DNA from: Ypsolopha sequella
Taxonomy: Eukaryota; Arthropoda; Insecta; Lepidoptera; Ypsolophidae
NCBI GenBank assembly: GCA_934047225.1
Contig: OW203992.1
Span: forward strand, 6,127,501 to 6,191,500
Direction of reading: 5' to 3'
Length of the DNA stretch: 64,000 nucleotides
Shown here in pieces: positions 25,701-32,284 of the stretch (positions are counted from its first letter, which is position 1; every line of letters begins with the position of its first letter). The position numbers and the translations under genes were made by a program. Under the pieces are notes generated by a model. It saw only the letters and a program-made list of their open reading frames with translations, did no database searches and had not been told where the DNA came from.

Positions 25701-26420
25701 CGATTTGAAAAAGTTGGCTCGATAGAATAAATTCGCAAAGTTACCTCTTTTCGAGTAATTTTTCCTCTTTTTCCCTACTATTTATATAAATAAGTAATTT
25801 GATATGATGATTCTAATCAATCCAATCCATCAGCCTAGTTCGTCCACTGCTAGCCATAAGCCTTTCCAGGGCTTTGCCACTCCCGGCGGTCATCCTGGAA
25901 GAATTGCCCATACTCACACAGGCTGGGCACACATGATCACACATGATGATTAATTTACTAAACTAAAGTTCATTCTGGAGCGTTTATACACGATAGATTT
26001 TTATTTAAGAACAATATGATGCAAATAACATCGAAAAACATGAAAAAAGTGCAAAAGTTTGGTTATTTTCTTTACTCTTTACACATAAAGAAAAAGATAG
26101 AGACAAAGGCAGACGCTCGGTGTGCCCTTAAAGAAATCGTTGATAATCTTAAAATATCCTCATAGCAAAGTACTTAATTCATATAAATTTTATATTATGC
26201 AATGACACAATCAAGAAACATTTTAACATTTCCATTTTTGCTTGAGTTTTTCTAAATACAAACGAAAATCGAAATAAAACATTACACCAACCAACACCCC
26301 AATTCACCCCGTCAAAATTAATTCTTTTTTTTTACCTATAATCCCAGTGAGTCCGGGGGAGCACAGGGTCCACCACAGTAATACCACATGCAGCCATCTC
26401 GACACCAGAACCCTCAACAT
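1316..26420 (-). CDS. Secreted/membrane N-glycoprotein gene, first two coding exons
   Basis: Two minus-strand exons appear to belong to one gene. Exon 1 (26420 to 26336) starts with ATG and encodes 28 residues with a hydrophobic signal-peptide core (LHVVLLWWTLCS), then ends at a GTAAAA donor after one base of a codon. Exon 2 (1793 to 1316) follows a TTTCAG acceptor, starts with the other two bases of a codon, stays open throughout and ends at a GTGAGT donor. The junction codon becomes Glu. The predicted extracellular part has about eight N-X-S/T sites and three Cys. The spacing Cys-X5-FRLTC followed by HIAILEAWY is weakly like the opening of SUEL/galactose-lectin domains (EVA-1, latrophilin); I do not claim this. 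The intron is about 24.5 kb, full of transposons, and no intermediate exon is needed by phase. The gene continues left of the window. A short upstream frame overlaps the start codon. Confidence 0.65.
1890..2047. repeat. 158-bp near-perfect palindrome ending in TTAA
   Basis: The two halves (about 1890-1955 and 1980-2047) are inverted copies with only a few mismatches and an AT-rich centre built from 'TATAATATAAAC'. Both ends read TTAA. This is either a fold-back MITE inserted at TTAA (piggyBac-type target) or two inverted element ends. It lies about 100 bp upstream of exon 2, inside the long intron of the glycoprotein gene. Confidence 0.7.
2048..3389. other. Intronic AT-rich sequence, nothing recognised
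   Basis: AT-rich DNA with short internal repeats ('ATTACATTTTGTAAT' variants near 2700-2750). Open frames of about 100 codons at 2821-3423 have no known motif; one runs into the tandem array. I do not regard them as genes. Confidence 0.45.
3390..3650 (+). repeat. 19-bp tandem repeat, about 13.7 copies
   Basis: The unit is TTTTGTTCAGTATGATCTA. Units 5, 8 and 12 carry GGTCTG instead of GATCTA, and units 3 and 10 carry CAATATG. Units 2-6 therefore match units 9-13 in order, showing a duplication of a seven-unit (133-bp) block after the array first formed. It is a minisatellite with no coding role visible. Confidence 0.95.
4003..4050 (-). repeat. Fragment of dispersed 'GTCCACTGCTGGACATA' repeat
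   Basis: This short segment (CATCCATCAGCC, then GTCCACTGCTGGACATA) recurs at 25828-25930 and, in the opposite orientation, at 8330-8435 and 45185-45295. It is part of an interspersed repeat I associate with lepidopteran genomes. Only a fragment is present here. Confidence 0.7.
4203..5272 (+). pseudogene. mariner transposase (DD34D), three lesions
   Basis: A nearly full-length mariner-family transposase, which would cut and paste its own element at TA dinucleotides. It starts MSVEKVKMDKIEQRAVIKFL and keeps the helix-turn-helix half, a WVPRxLT-type linker, TCDETW (first Asp), ILHDNAPVH (second) and YSPDLAPCDYF (third), with 34 residues between the last two Asp. Three defects separate it from an intact frame: TGA at 4326-4328, a frameshift at the A run near 4452-4462, and a frameshift in the T run near 5190-5202. 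After that shift the usual tail (KCILLAKDYIEK, TAA at 5270-5272) follows. Two of the three lesions lie in homopolymers, so they could be base-calling errors. No terminal inverted repeats were found. Confidence 0.9.
5280..5603 (-). pseudogene. RTE-type non-LTR retrotransposon, C-terminal tail of RT
   Basis: The minus strand encodes KLKWQWTGHICRRRDNRWG, then LEWRPRTAKRSVGRPRARW and a WTDYLKDVAG segment. This is the characteristic basic C-terminal end of insect endonuclease/reverse transcriptase proteins of the RTE type. Only the last ~100 residues remain, so the copy is strongly 5'-truncated, as usual for target-primed insertions. It abuts the 3' end of the mariner. Confidence 0.85.
5604..6409. 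other. Non-coding, nothing recognised
   Basis: No exon, RNA gene or clear repeat end was found. Two short open frames lack any motif. Confidence 0.4.
6410..6960 (-). repeat. Dispersed repeat of the 'GTGCGAGTCAGACTCG' family
   Basis: Read on the minus strand, this begins near 6955 with a form of AAGTACGAGTCAGTCTCGCG and a GGTTCCG block. It runs through T-rich sequence to the conserved segment 'TTTCAAGTC...GGTGCTAAAGTTATGAG' near 6480-6545 and a GTCCGTCTGTCC block near 6460. The copy at 62385-63255 on the plus strand has the same order of blocks. Shorter pieces lie at 27165-27275, 32285-32655 and 51245-51310. It is non-coding. Confidence 0.75.
6961..7680. other. Non-coding, nothing recognised
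   Basis: No supported gene. Frames of 78-143 codons on the minus strand at 6707-7508 overlap repeat sequence and are low-complexity. Confidence 0.4.
7681..8435 (+). repeat. Dispersed repeat, split by an insertion
   Basis: Bases 7681-7748 and 8185-8435 together match the uninterrupted copy at 44945-45295 (shared blocks 'GGAGGTACCACCAT', 'GAAGTAATTCGGGGGAGAGT' and 'TGGATGGCGGTATATCCATC'). Its distal part is the reverse complement of the 'GTCCACTGCTGGACATA' fragments. No intact protein is encoded. Confidence 0.85.
7749..8184 (+). mobile_element. 436-bp insertion with GAAG target duplication
   Basis: Comparison with 44945-45295 shows that 436 bp were inserted after GAAG, which is repeated at both sides (7745-7748 and 8185-8188). 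The ends are imperfect inverted repeats (GCGTTCATTAAAT against TCGTTCATAAACT). Inside, a ~45-bp block (ACGTTGAGAGGACCCCCTC and variant) occurs twice near 7870 and 7930. There is no coding capacity. The superfamily is not assigned; only the 4-bp duplication is clear. Confidence 0.75.
8436..9420. other. AT-rich non-coding sequence
   Basis: A second short match to the end of the 436-bp insertion (GTGCGTTTCATTAAATAG) lies near 8513-8532. Otherwise nothing was recognised. Confidence 0.4.
9423..9845 (-). other. Possible coding remnant, unidentified
   Basis: The minus strand has an acidic, Ser-rich frame (HDITLDSLISEELSDSEKTL, ending DAIK and a stop near 9705). A second frame overlaps it and is open down to 9423 (NVEEVDVIYSKLVNQRKGK, then KARYEKATVIGKAYG). 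Two adjacent protein-like frames in different phases suggest an old, frameshifted coding sequence, perhaps a transposon ORF or a retrocopy. No family was recognised. It sits in the long intron of the glycoprotein gene. Confidence 0.25.
10551..10568 (-). promoter_or_regulatory. Retrotransposon primer-binding site
   Basis: TGGCGCAGCCGGGTAGGA on the minus strand directly follows the LTR end (...AGTTTAAC). It would pair with the 3' end of a tRNA to prime minus-strand DNA synthesis. Confidence 0.6.
10660..10667 (-). promoter_or_regulatory. TATA box of LTR
   Basis: TATATAAG on the minus strand lies about 90 bp before the LTR/primer-site boundary, as expected for the U3 promoter of an LTR. Confidence 0.5.
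10801..11973. other. Non-coding, nothing recognised
   Basis: Only a short piece of the GGGTTCCGT/GTCTGTCC dispersed repeat near 11780-11835 was noticed. No supported ORF. Confidence 0.4.
11974..12136. repeat. 163-bp fold-back element
   Basis: Arms of about 60 bp starting GCGGGTCTACCGCGTAATTC (11974) and ending with its inverse (12136) are almost identical. They enclose a ~45-bp GC-richer loop (ACGACGCCCGCC). It is a typical fold-back MITE: no ORF, and no clear target duplication. Confidence 0.85.
12137..13784. other. Non-coding, nothing recognised
   Basis: No ORF above the reporting size and no recognised repeat boundaries. This is one of the least repetitive intervals of the long intron. 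Confidence 0.4.
13785..14660 (+). repeat. Dispersed repeat, diverged paralogue of 42485-42960
   Basis: Blocks shared in order with 42485-42960: 'CCTAAACGCCGGGGTA' end, 'TGTCACCCATTCCACAAC', 'AGCTCCGAACA', 'ATTCTCGAAGT', 'CATCACATTACGCGCC' and 'TGCCACG..AAACTGCCTTTACAAA'. This copy has no insertion where the other has a 37-bp palindrome, and so gives the empty site (CATAAAGC near 14339-14346). Non-coding. Confidence 0.75.
14661..15215. other. Non-coding, nothing recognised
   Basis: No gene or repeat end supported. Confidence 0.4.
15216..15730 (+). repeat. Dispersed repeat interrupted by a MITE
   Basis: Sequence on both sides of the MITE at 15351-15609 matches the continuous copy at 40236-40545: 'AAATAGTTTATTTTGCAAA' and 'TACACTTTTTACACG' on the left, 'GCCCGAACCCATACCGGAGA' and 'GGCCAGGGACCAGGAACAAG' on the right. 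The comparison fixes the MITE insertion point. Non-coding. Confidence 0.8.
15351..15609. mobile_element. MITE with ~80-bp terminal inverted repeats (GGTGACTTTTTGATC family)
   Basis: The arms start with a form of GGTGACTTTTTGATCATCGT. They carry 'CAAATTCATACTGG' and 'CTTGGTAAGTGATCAGTATC', and converge on a centre with 'GTGAATTACTATGG'. A second full copy is at 43746-44003. Related ends occur at 18235-18568 and 19044-19217. No transposase is present; the superfamily is undetermined. Confidence 0.85.
16305..17867 (+). repeat. Tandem array of four ~391-bp units
   Basis: Units start at 16305, 16696, 17089 and 17481 (lengths 391, 393, 392 and about 387) and are nearly identical; the last is the most diverged. 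Each begins with an imperfect hairpin: AGTAGTTTATGCTACAAGGG pairs with a later CGCCCGTGTATCATACTACG, around an inner palindrome of the type TTTAAAACACGAGCG..GTGTTTTAAA. Each also holds a TAATAATAA run. A single copy in opposite orientation lies at 44250-44710, so the unit is a mobile element that was amplified head-to-tail here. Minus-strand frames of 67-80 codons recur in each unit, but no family was recognised. Confidence 0.9.
18235..18568. repeat. Inverted-repeat element related to the GGTGACTTTTTGATC MITEs
   Basis: The left end (ACAAGGTGAATTTAATT) and right end (AAATTTGGCCGTATAAATAAATGTCACCT region) form degenerate arms with the same TCAGTATGAATTTGG block as the 15.3-kb MITE. The segment 18262-18345 ('CCATACACCCTGGGAGCC', 'ACCTTGTCTATGGTATCCGA') also matches the fold-back at 57768-57876, inverted in part. 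This is a mosaic of two families. Confidence 0.55.
19044..19217. repeat. Short MITE of the same family
   Basis: Arms of about 45 bp (ATGACTTTGAATGATATAGC and the inverse of AAGGTGACTTTGCATGATAC) enclose a ~75-bp centre. The CAAATTCATACTGGAGACTC block ties it to the 15.3-kb family. Confidence 0.7.
19370..19510 (+). repeat. Dispersed repeat, inverse of 45450-45620
   Basis: Blocks 'TTGGGCCAATCGCAGCGCAG' and 'GCGGTATTATAATGTAAT' match, in reverse complement, 45470-45500. 'GTGGCTTGAGAAATAAG' matches 45550-45575 inverted. Non-coding. Confidence 0.65.
19511..20094. other. Non-coding, nothing recognised
   Basis: No ORF, RNA gene or repeat end supported. Confidence 0.4.
20095..20925 (+). pseudogene. 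mariner transposase remnant, interrupted
   Basis: The 5' third is missing. What remains reads QFLDLCNEYEKGILSRTMTG then DETWVHHYERKSKQ (first Asp), FCDTEGILLIDYKL, LHLHDNAPVHK (second Asp) and LCDYDLFPNMKK (third), with frameshifts and stops between blocks. After an insertion the C-terminal part resumes (FEDKSEYFF, then MHKLIER). It differs clearly from the 4.2-kb mariner and is older. It cannot be functional. Confidence 0.85.
20595..20774. repeat. Fold-back insertion inside mariner
   Basis: A hairpin core at 20611-20730 (AGCCGACCAGTTTCAGCAGA pairing with its inverse) surrounds 'GCGAGTGAAGACGCTTACGC'. It is inserted between two copies of a mariner stretch (CATGAAAAAAGAGC at 20581-20594, CATAAAAAAAGAGC at 20775-20788). 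The same element occurs inside TFIIB intron 2 (53848-54040) with longer outer arms. Confidence 0.75.
20926..23371. other. Non-coding, nothing recognised
   Basis: Several short open frames (21307-21680, 22961-23188) have no motif. A small hairpin (GTTTATTGTTTATG and inverse) is at about 22020-22048. No exon of the flanking gene is needed here by splice phase. Confidence 0.4.
23372..23600 (+). pseudogene. RTE-type reverse transcriptase C-terminal tail
   Basis: The frame encodes RRKTAYFGHIYRHEKYNML, then GKMDGKRGRGRRRVIWSDNV and a final REEFRVVVADIH followed by a stop. This is the conserved C-terminal end of RTE/BovB-like endonuclease-reverse transcriptases ('GHI.R...GK..GKRG.GRRR'). It is followed closely by an AAGAAGAAG tail at 23614-23623. 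The copy is 5'-truncated to about 75 codons and belongs to a different lineage from the one at 5280-5603. Confidence 0.85.
23905..24030 (+). repeat. Retroelement 3'-tail repeat, copy 1
   Basis: 'CCAAGGTTTGCTGGGAGAAA', 'GATAAGCTCGCCTATGTACA' and 'GTGTACAATAAAGAATAAAG' form a conserved block also found at 28505-28615 and 35785-35890. It looks like the polyadenylation-signal-bearing 3' end of a retroposon. Confidence 0.65.
24482..25111. mobile_element. hAT deletion derivative, 630 bp
   Basis: Ends are CAGGGGTTGCC and its exact inverse GGCAACCCCTG, flanked by 8-bp duplications GTCTATTC (24474-24481) and GTCTAATC (25112-25119), 7 of 8 identical. Both features define hAT elements. Inside, 24785-24935 encodes a degraded segment (QAEADKYASLISDLKHEFKN, then stops) resembling hAT transposases of the GTF2IRD2/ZMYM type. 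It is therefore an internally deleted autonomous element. A perfect 22-bp palindrome sits at 24750-24771. Confidence 0.9.
25112..26335. other. Intron 1 start region of glycoprotein gene
   Basis: Mostly unrecognised sequence. Bases 25828-25930 hold a 'GTCCACTGCTAGCCATAAGC' repeat fragment. No other feature supported. Confidence 0.5.
26336..26420 (-). CDS. Exon 1 of glycoprotein gene (signal peptide)
   Basis: The ATG at 26420-26418 opens a frame that begins MLRVLVSRWLHVVLLWWTLC. It is a basic N-region and hydrophobic core followed by a plausible cleavage region (SPGLTG). The exon ends TATAG|GTAAAA. Its trailing single base pairs in phase with exon 2 at 1793. The start was chosen because it is the only ATG giving a signal peptide that reads into a consensus donor. 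Confidence 0.7.
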
Positions 26421-26452
26421 TTTCCCACCATCACCACAATATTTCCCGACAT
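26414..26452 (-). promoter_or_regulatory. Upstream ORF overlapping the glycoprotein start codon
   Basis: An ATG at 26452 opens a 12-codon frame whose TGA (26416-26414) overlaps the main start region: the sequence reads ATGTTGA, with the main ATG first and the upstream stop one base later. This arrangement would reduce initiation, or make it depend on reinitiation or leaky scanning. It assumes transcription starts upstream of 26452. Confidence 0.45.
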
Positions 26453-28494
26453 TTTCACAAAAACACAGTATTAGTAACCCGAAGCCGGGAAAACCCGGGA
26501 CTTTTCATAGTAATTAAATACGGATCATCTCATTAAAAGGTTTGCTATGCCTGTAGAGGTCATTGACACTTCACTTGTGTTGTTTTTGACATTAATTTAA
26601 TTAAAAGTTGAATGACAGGTCGGGAAAAAGCACGCGTGCGTCAATAATATTGAAAGTTCGAGCGACACAAGCGCTCACTGGGATGGCTGTCGCGCTACTG
26701 GAGTGAAATGAAATGTGTTTCGTAATCGCCAGCGTAGCAGTATTGTCGGTTAAGATTAGCCCTGCCGTCTCGTAGGCGTAGCGTAGCCGAGTAGCTTTTG
26801 GAAAATCCCTGCGCTATTGAATTTTCATATTAGGTCCTTACATATGAGATTGGCGTTTTGTATGGAGAATTTGAAGGAAACTCAATTTTCAGTAACAACG
26901 TTTTTTTTTAATAGCAAATTGAAATTTTGTAGTTTCTTTTGTGTATGAATGAGACAATAACAAGCTAAAGTGTCAGCTGTAAAAAAATTATAACGAATCT
27001 TATCATGGAAATGGATGGCATTTAGGACGAAATGTTTTTGATGATTTAATTTTAGTTAAAAACAGAAAACAAATAATGGAAATATCTATTGAATTAGAGG
27101 AATTATGAACTCATGAATCTGTTGAAAAATTTCGTATTGTTGTTATAGCGGGAACAGAAATACATCGTCTGTGAAAATTTCAACTGTCTAACTATCACGG
27201 TTCATGCAGCCTGGTGACAGACGGACGGACAGCGGAGTCTTCGTAATAGGTTCCCGTTGGGTACGGAACCCTAGAAAATACCAGTGATGGAATTAAGAAC
27301 ACAAATTGAAGTTGGCGGTATCTACACTGTAGGTTCACTTATTTAGTTTATAATTTATTAAATTTTATTATTAACTTTGCTATATATATTAATTAAGTAA
27401 ATAAAAGAAGCAGGATTTATAGCCGTATGTTTGTTCTCTATTTTATGATCACTCGTAAATTACACAATTCTTTTGAAATCAATCGCACGATTTGCACGTG
27501 ATTCTAAATAGCTTGAGGACACCCTAACTAACTGCATGCACCGGATGCACCCTGGTTTTGGGACATTTCGTCAACAATTATAGGGCTAACTTGAAAACAG
27601 TTTATCAAGACCTTCGTAGCCAGTCACCGTTACAAAGATTCCATAGTTTATGGAGGTCTTCATATCCTGGATACTCTGGATAGAATTAAAATGGCACGTG
27701 GGAATCGCAAACCATATTAACAAACAGTTTACGGCCGCTGTAAACTATTTTTAATAGCAAATAGTTTTGTATGTAACAGGAAAATGTCTTTATTTTGGAA
27801 AGATTTGCTAATCCTTTATTTAGGAAGGAATGTCTGTTGTTATCAAGATGGATTTTGTCATGCGATGGTTGGATTGAAGGGGCGACAAAAATAATAGTAC
27901 AGTGGAGACCACACCAATCAATACACTTGCAGTACGACATTAGCCCCTACAGAGAAGAATATAAGATAGGTACAAAGTCTAATGTGTCTTACTTGACGCG
28001 GTCTTCACTTCTCTATCTAGACTCCAGATCTAAACAAAAGGAAAATGAAACCGTTTCAAAAATATTTGCTTTCTTACTACTAGGTCGTTGCAAGTTTGCA
28101 TACACAAATAATTTTTAATATATATATTTATATATATATATTAAAAATAATAAATAATTAAAAATATATACCTATATATATAATTTTTAATATATTTTAA
28201 GCATATATAATAACCAAACAGTATAAGGTTTATTTATTTGCTTCTTATTTGGGTAAAAAAGATAAATGGATAACTATCCTATCACATCACTGAAAGTATT
28301 TATTAAATAATATTCTTTTTTATTTATTTATGTTAGTCTATGGTATTTATTAAAATGTTAGTTTAATTTGGTAGATAGTATATTTGTATAAAACAAGTTT
28401 TTAGATTTATGTACATTTACACTTTATCATTATATTAATAATTATATTTTCATATAATTATTTTATCTATCCCCCTTTTAATTTTCTTGTGATA
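26453..28494. other. Upstream flank of glycoprotein gene; mostly unrecognised
   Basis: The promoter of the minus-strand gene should lie near 26460-26750, but no TATA box is evident. Bases 27165-27275 match the lepidopteran-type repeat (TTGTTATAGCGGGAACAGAA, GACAGACGGACGGACAGCGG, GGTACGGAACCCTA). Bases 28110-28200 are pure AT with TATATA runs. A weak minus/plus ORF pair at 27686-28118 has no motif. Confidence 0.4.
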
Positions 28495-28504
28495 ATGATT
28501 TCTT

Positions 28505-28615
28505 AACCACCCAAAGGTTGGCTGGAAGAAAAAACTTCAAGTGATAAGTCCGCCTTTGTACAAAATTATGTTTTCAGAACTCTGTTTTTCTTTTTATATG
28601 TCTTTCGTGTACAAT
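28505..28615 (+). repeat. Retroelement 3'-tail repeat, copy 2, cut by P-like element
   Basis: 'CCCAAAGGTTGGCTGGAAGA', 'GATAAGTCCGCCTTTGTACA' and 'TCGTGTACAAT' match the copy at 23905-24030. The match stops where the P-like terminus begins (28616). This shows that the P-like element landed inside an existing repeat. Confidence 0.7.
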
Positions 28616-30675
28616 CTCAGAATAAGGAATACAAATAGAAGCCTGGCTAAAATAATACGCGGAGAAAGACACCTATCCTTGATTTTCTTACGACATTCTA
28701 GTGCGTTAGAGAGAAATGGATATGTATTAGTTTTTTCTTAATTAGGTAGGTTGTCACTAGTTCGTTGCTTTACTAGTGATGTAACAATGTCGATTTTTGA
28801 CTACGATAAATAAACTAAATCGAAATGAACCACGACCAATCTGCTTACCACACATTATTATAGTATCAAAGTGTGAAAAAAAAGAGAATGCAGGAGGCAC
28901 CGACCTTTCTGGTGACATCCTCTTGCTTTGGAAGGACACCAAGAGAATTAATAGCAAAGTGGTCTCTGTCTACCCCAGTGGGACACGTGTTATATTGTGT
29001 TAATAAGGAATTAATGAAAGGATACTCGTATCTTTTGTTTAGCATAATATTTTGTATTAAGTACAAATTACTATATCGTAGGCAGGTAGGTACATAAGTT
29101 AAGTCAAAAATTGTGCTTGTTTCTAGTACAAAAAATGCTGTAGTTTGTATCAGAGATACAACCGTAAACTATTTAAGTGGATACTTTTTAAGTCGCCTCT
29201 TAACTCAATCAAATAGATGTTCGTTGATGTCGCGTCTTTGTTCAATCAAGGAGGAAGGAATTAATCGCAACAATAGAAATCATAATAATCATAGACTTAG
29301 GATTCGTAATAATAATATTATGTCAATGATGAGCGATGACAGCGCAATTACTACAGAGGTAATTTCAATTTTTTATTATTTCTATCAAATAAAAATCAAC
29401 TCATCTTGAATAATAACGAATAACAAATAATGAACGATTAAAATACCTAATAACCTGTAATAAGAAATGAAACTATGCACAGTTCAAGTCAATAAGCATT
29501 CCCAAAATTCGTTTCACGACAGAACTACCCTATCAAAGTACTTTTATTGTCAACCACTAAGTACGAAAATGTCTTGATCTGCGGAATTTCTTCGTGAAGT
29601 CGATCACGGAAGTACCGTACAAGTTCTGAACAGGCCTTTCAGAACGATTTGCGAACATAGAAGTATGCACTTTTCTACACCACAGACATCCATAGGTACT
29701 GGTCCTGTTGCCTAAAATTGAAAAATTATCGAGTTAATATACTATAGTATAGTACAAGCATGTACCTACAAACAAGATTGATAATGCAATTATACATAAT
29801 TATTTAAAGGTTACCAATGTGTCTGTATCTGGTAAATATAACGTCGGTAAAGCATCTGCTTTTAACCGTCTCCATTTAAAATTTTCGTTTGGTCCAAAAG
29901 AATCAAGTGTTTCGAACAAATATGACTGCTTTTTTTAATTGCCCAATTTGGTCTAATTATTCGTCTAAGCCATTCACTTTTTAATTCTTCCCTTTTTGGA
30001 AATCTGTAACAAAAAAATATAGCGATATTTATTTGGCATTATTTTTCTTTTAACTCGCGCTGCAATTAATCTGCGGTATTATCCTTTATATGCACGGCTG
30101 CCGCGGGAACCAATGTTCGATAGTTTGCCACACAGACTTTAGTACATCACTATGCGAAAAACATAACCTCTAATAGTCGGCAGAAAATCCATATAAAACA
30201 GGCAAATATCGGTGTAGAATTGAACACGAGTATGATTTACAAGAACTACTATTATTGTTACTGAGTTTTAGGTATGATCCTGCAACTTATTAACATAAAA
30301 ACTATCAGAACTCACCGATAAAATTATATTGCTTCATTGTTGTTTTCTTTTCTTCCTGTATGCGATTTACAGCCTTCAATCGCACAAGACATTTTATTAC
30401 AATGTTAAAAAAACAATCAACACAAACTATAATAAATCACACTTTCACGAATTTTGAGAGGAAGAGCACAAAGATATTTAATTTCTCTCGGTGAAGCTGT
30501 AAACTTTCGCAAAATGCATTAGACATTTCGATGCCACCAAATTAAGATGTGATGCACGCTACGAACGATATTACAACACAACGATACAATGATGAGACAT
30601 ATTTAATTTGATGGTATTATAATTTTTAAAATACATCCAAATTACATCCATCTGACATTTGTTTGGTTCAATCTA
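28616..30675 (-). mobile_element. P-like (THAP) element copy 1, 5'-truncated
   Basis: The 3' end at 28616 starts CTCAGAATAAGGAATACAAA, identical to both ends of copy 2 (58546-62177). The body matches copy 2 in opposite orientation to the point 'GGTTCAATCTA' at 30675. There the first ~145 bp of copy 2, including the 5' inverted repeat, are absent and a different MITE end follows. It lacks the TTAA insertion found in copy 2. Without transposase beyond the THAP region and with one end missing, it is immobile. Confidence 0.85.
29815..30392 (-). pseudogene. THAP-domain exons of P-like element, copy 1
   Basis: Exon 1 (30392-30316) starts MSCAIEGCKSHTG, giving the first two Cys of a C2CH THAP zinc finger, and ends at GTGAGT. 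An in-frame TAA replaces the Ser codon of copy 2 three codons before the donor. Exon 2 (30003-29815) follows TTACAG and encodes FPKREELKSEWLRRIIRPNW and HICSKHL (C-X2-H of the finger). A small deletion then precedes the conserved WRR..ALPTLYLPDTDTL end. THAP domains bind the transposon ends in P elements. No catalytic domain was seen, so the element is probably an internal deletion. Confidence 0.75.
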
Positions 30676-30696
30676 CCGATATAGATCTACCGATAG

Positions 30697-30733
30697 TAAT
30701 CGATTTTAGCGAAATAATTCTATTTCGGAACGC
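30697..30733 (+). repeat. Solo end of MITE family (GCGTTCCGAAATAGAATTAT)
   Basis: TAATCGATTTTAGCGAAATA followed by ATTCTATTTCGGAACGC is one terminal repeat of the element seen complete at 45738-45966. It lies just past the breakpoint of P-like copy 1 and may mark the rearrangement that removed its 5' end. Confidence 0.7.
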
Positions 30734-31039
30734 GGGGATCGACTTCTTTTTCTTTCTACGACTTCCGTTCAACAAATTATTTAGAACCCGGTTTATGTAA
30801 GCAAGCAGGCCTTAATCTATTAATTATATTCAAACCGTGTCGTAAGTAAAGTGCGATAAAATCACCTATTTACGTAGCACACACTGGTAGTAGAATAACT
30901 GATGCCTTTAAAATGGTAATTCGTGAGTAGAGCTAATATAGACGCGACCGATTTTATCAGGTGGTTAAATTGCTTCTTATTTTGTGTTTTATGCATGTTT
31001 TAAATTGAATAAATATTATTTTGAAGATTTATTTTATTT

Positions 31040-31320
31040 TAAATATGTTATATAAAAAATATATATAAAATGACTCGACTGATGACGGCCTCACTGATGA
31101 GGCCGAAATATATCGAAAATATAAAGTTATTTTTTTATTATTATCATATAATTGTTAAAACTACAAATAAAAAGCTAATACAGCTAAAATTATATTTATT
31201 CATATTATATAAAAAAAAAGTATTAATTAGGTTAGAAATATATTTAGACCAACTTGTGGTCGCCCTCGGTAGAGTTAGTCGAAATATATTTTGAACCTAA
31301 TTAAAACATTTGTATGTTTT
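31040..31320 (+). repeat. Penelope-like non-coding end with hammerhead-like motif
   Basis: Contains CTGATGA-C-GGCCTC-ACTGAT-GAGGCC-GAAA (31079-31108) and, about 175 bp later, GACCAACTTGTGGTC..AGTCGAAATATATTTT. Penelope-like elements are known to carry such hairpin/hammerhead motifs in their terminal repeats. No reverse transcriptase is encoded here, so the assignment rests on the motif. Confidence 0.4.
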
Positions 31321-32284
31321 TAAAGTGTTTTTAGGAAGTCTTTTAAAGATTTTTTCAGTAGTTTCGAAAACATTGTGTTGAAAAACAAAAGTAACAGTTG
31401 GTTGGTAGGAGAACGGACTCCCTTATTCTTGATAACCTGGATAATCTTGCCTGTCAAACAAAAACTGATTAGTGCAATGAGTTTTCTAAAATTGTTGTTT
31501 ATAGTTTTTGTATACTTGCTACTTGCACGGTGAGCGGCGAATTCAGCAGCAACACAGCAGTCGCGTTGGTACTTCATCACACCACGCACGCACTCTGACA
31601 TGCTTCATTTTTCATATTTTCCACAGCTTCTATCATAGTAAAAATGACATATTTAAATTTTTCCATTTTACTTAAAATAGCACACCACTTTTCTATCAAA
31701 ATAAACAACCAAACACGATCAACCCCTATCACGTTGGCACGTAAAAATTGCCGGTAAAAAGAGAGTGTACGTGTGTTGAATGTTCACACTCAGCAACTCT
31801 GACATTCGAGAATATAATGGCACGCACTTATTTGTTAACTTTTTCGTAAGGCAATTTAGGTTAAGGGTACATACATATAATGTCACTTATTTCGAATCAA
31901 TCTGAACTGAACTCTATGACCCACGCTCACGAAAACCGAGTTATTTTTAAATATAATTACTAATAACATAAGCGTTTAATTTGTTCACTTATTTTTAACA
32001 AAAATTTCAAGGTTTCTTTATTTGAGGAAGGCCCTTTAAAACGTGAAAACGTAAAACTATTAACTTCATATATTTTTTCTACTATGATACTCAACAACTC
32101 TCCCAGCTAACTTGAAATAATAAGATCACTAATATATAAGCAGTATTCACTCTTCACGAAATCTCGGAAGCAGAAAGCCTACCAACCTAAAATTTGGCAG
32201 GGTTCCAACGACGACCCAGACACACGCTAAAAAAGAATTTTGTGACATGAGTTTCTGTTCGGGTTTGTTATTCCTTCAGCGTAT
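31321..32284. other. Non-coding, nothing recognised
   Basis: A 93-codon minus-strand frame (31320-31601) shows no known motif and may belong to the Penelope-like remnant. Nothing else supported. Confidence 0.35.

Noticed and set aside
31093..31108. CTGATGAGGCCGAAA as a second hammerhead core start
   Set aside because: It overlaps the stem of the first motif, and no complementary stem follows.
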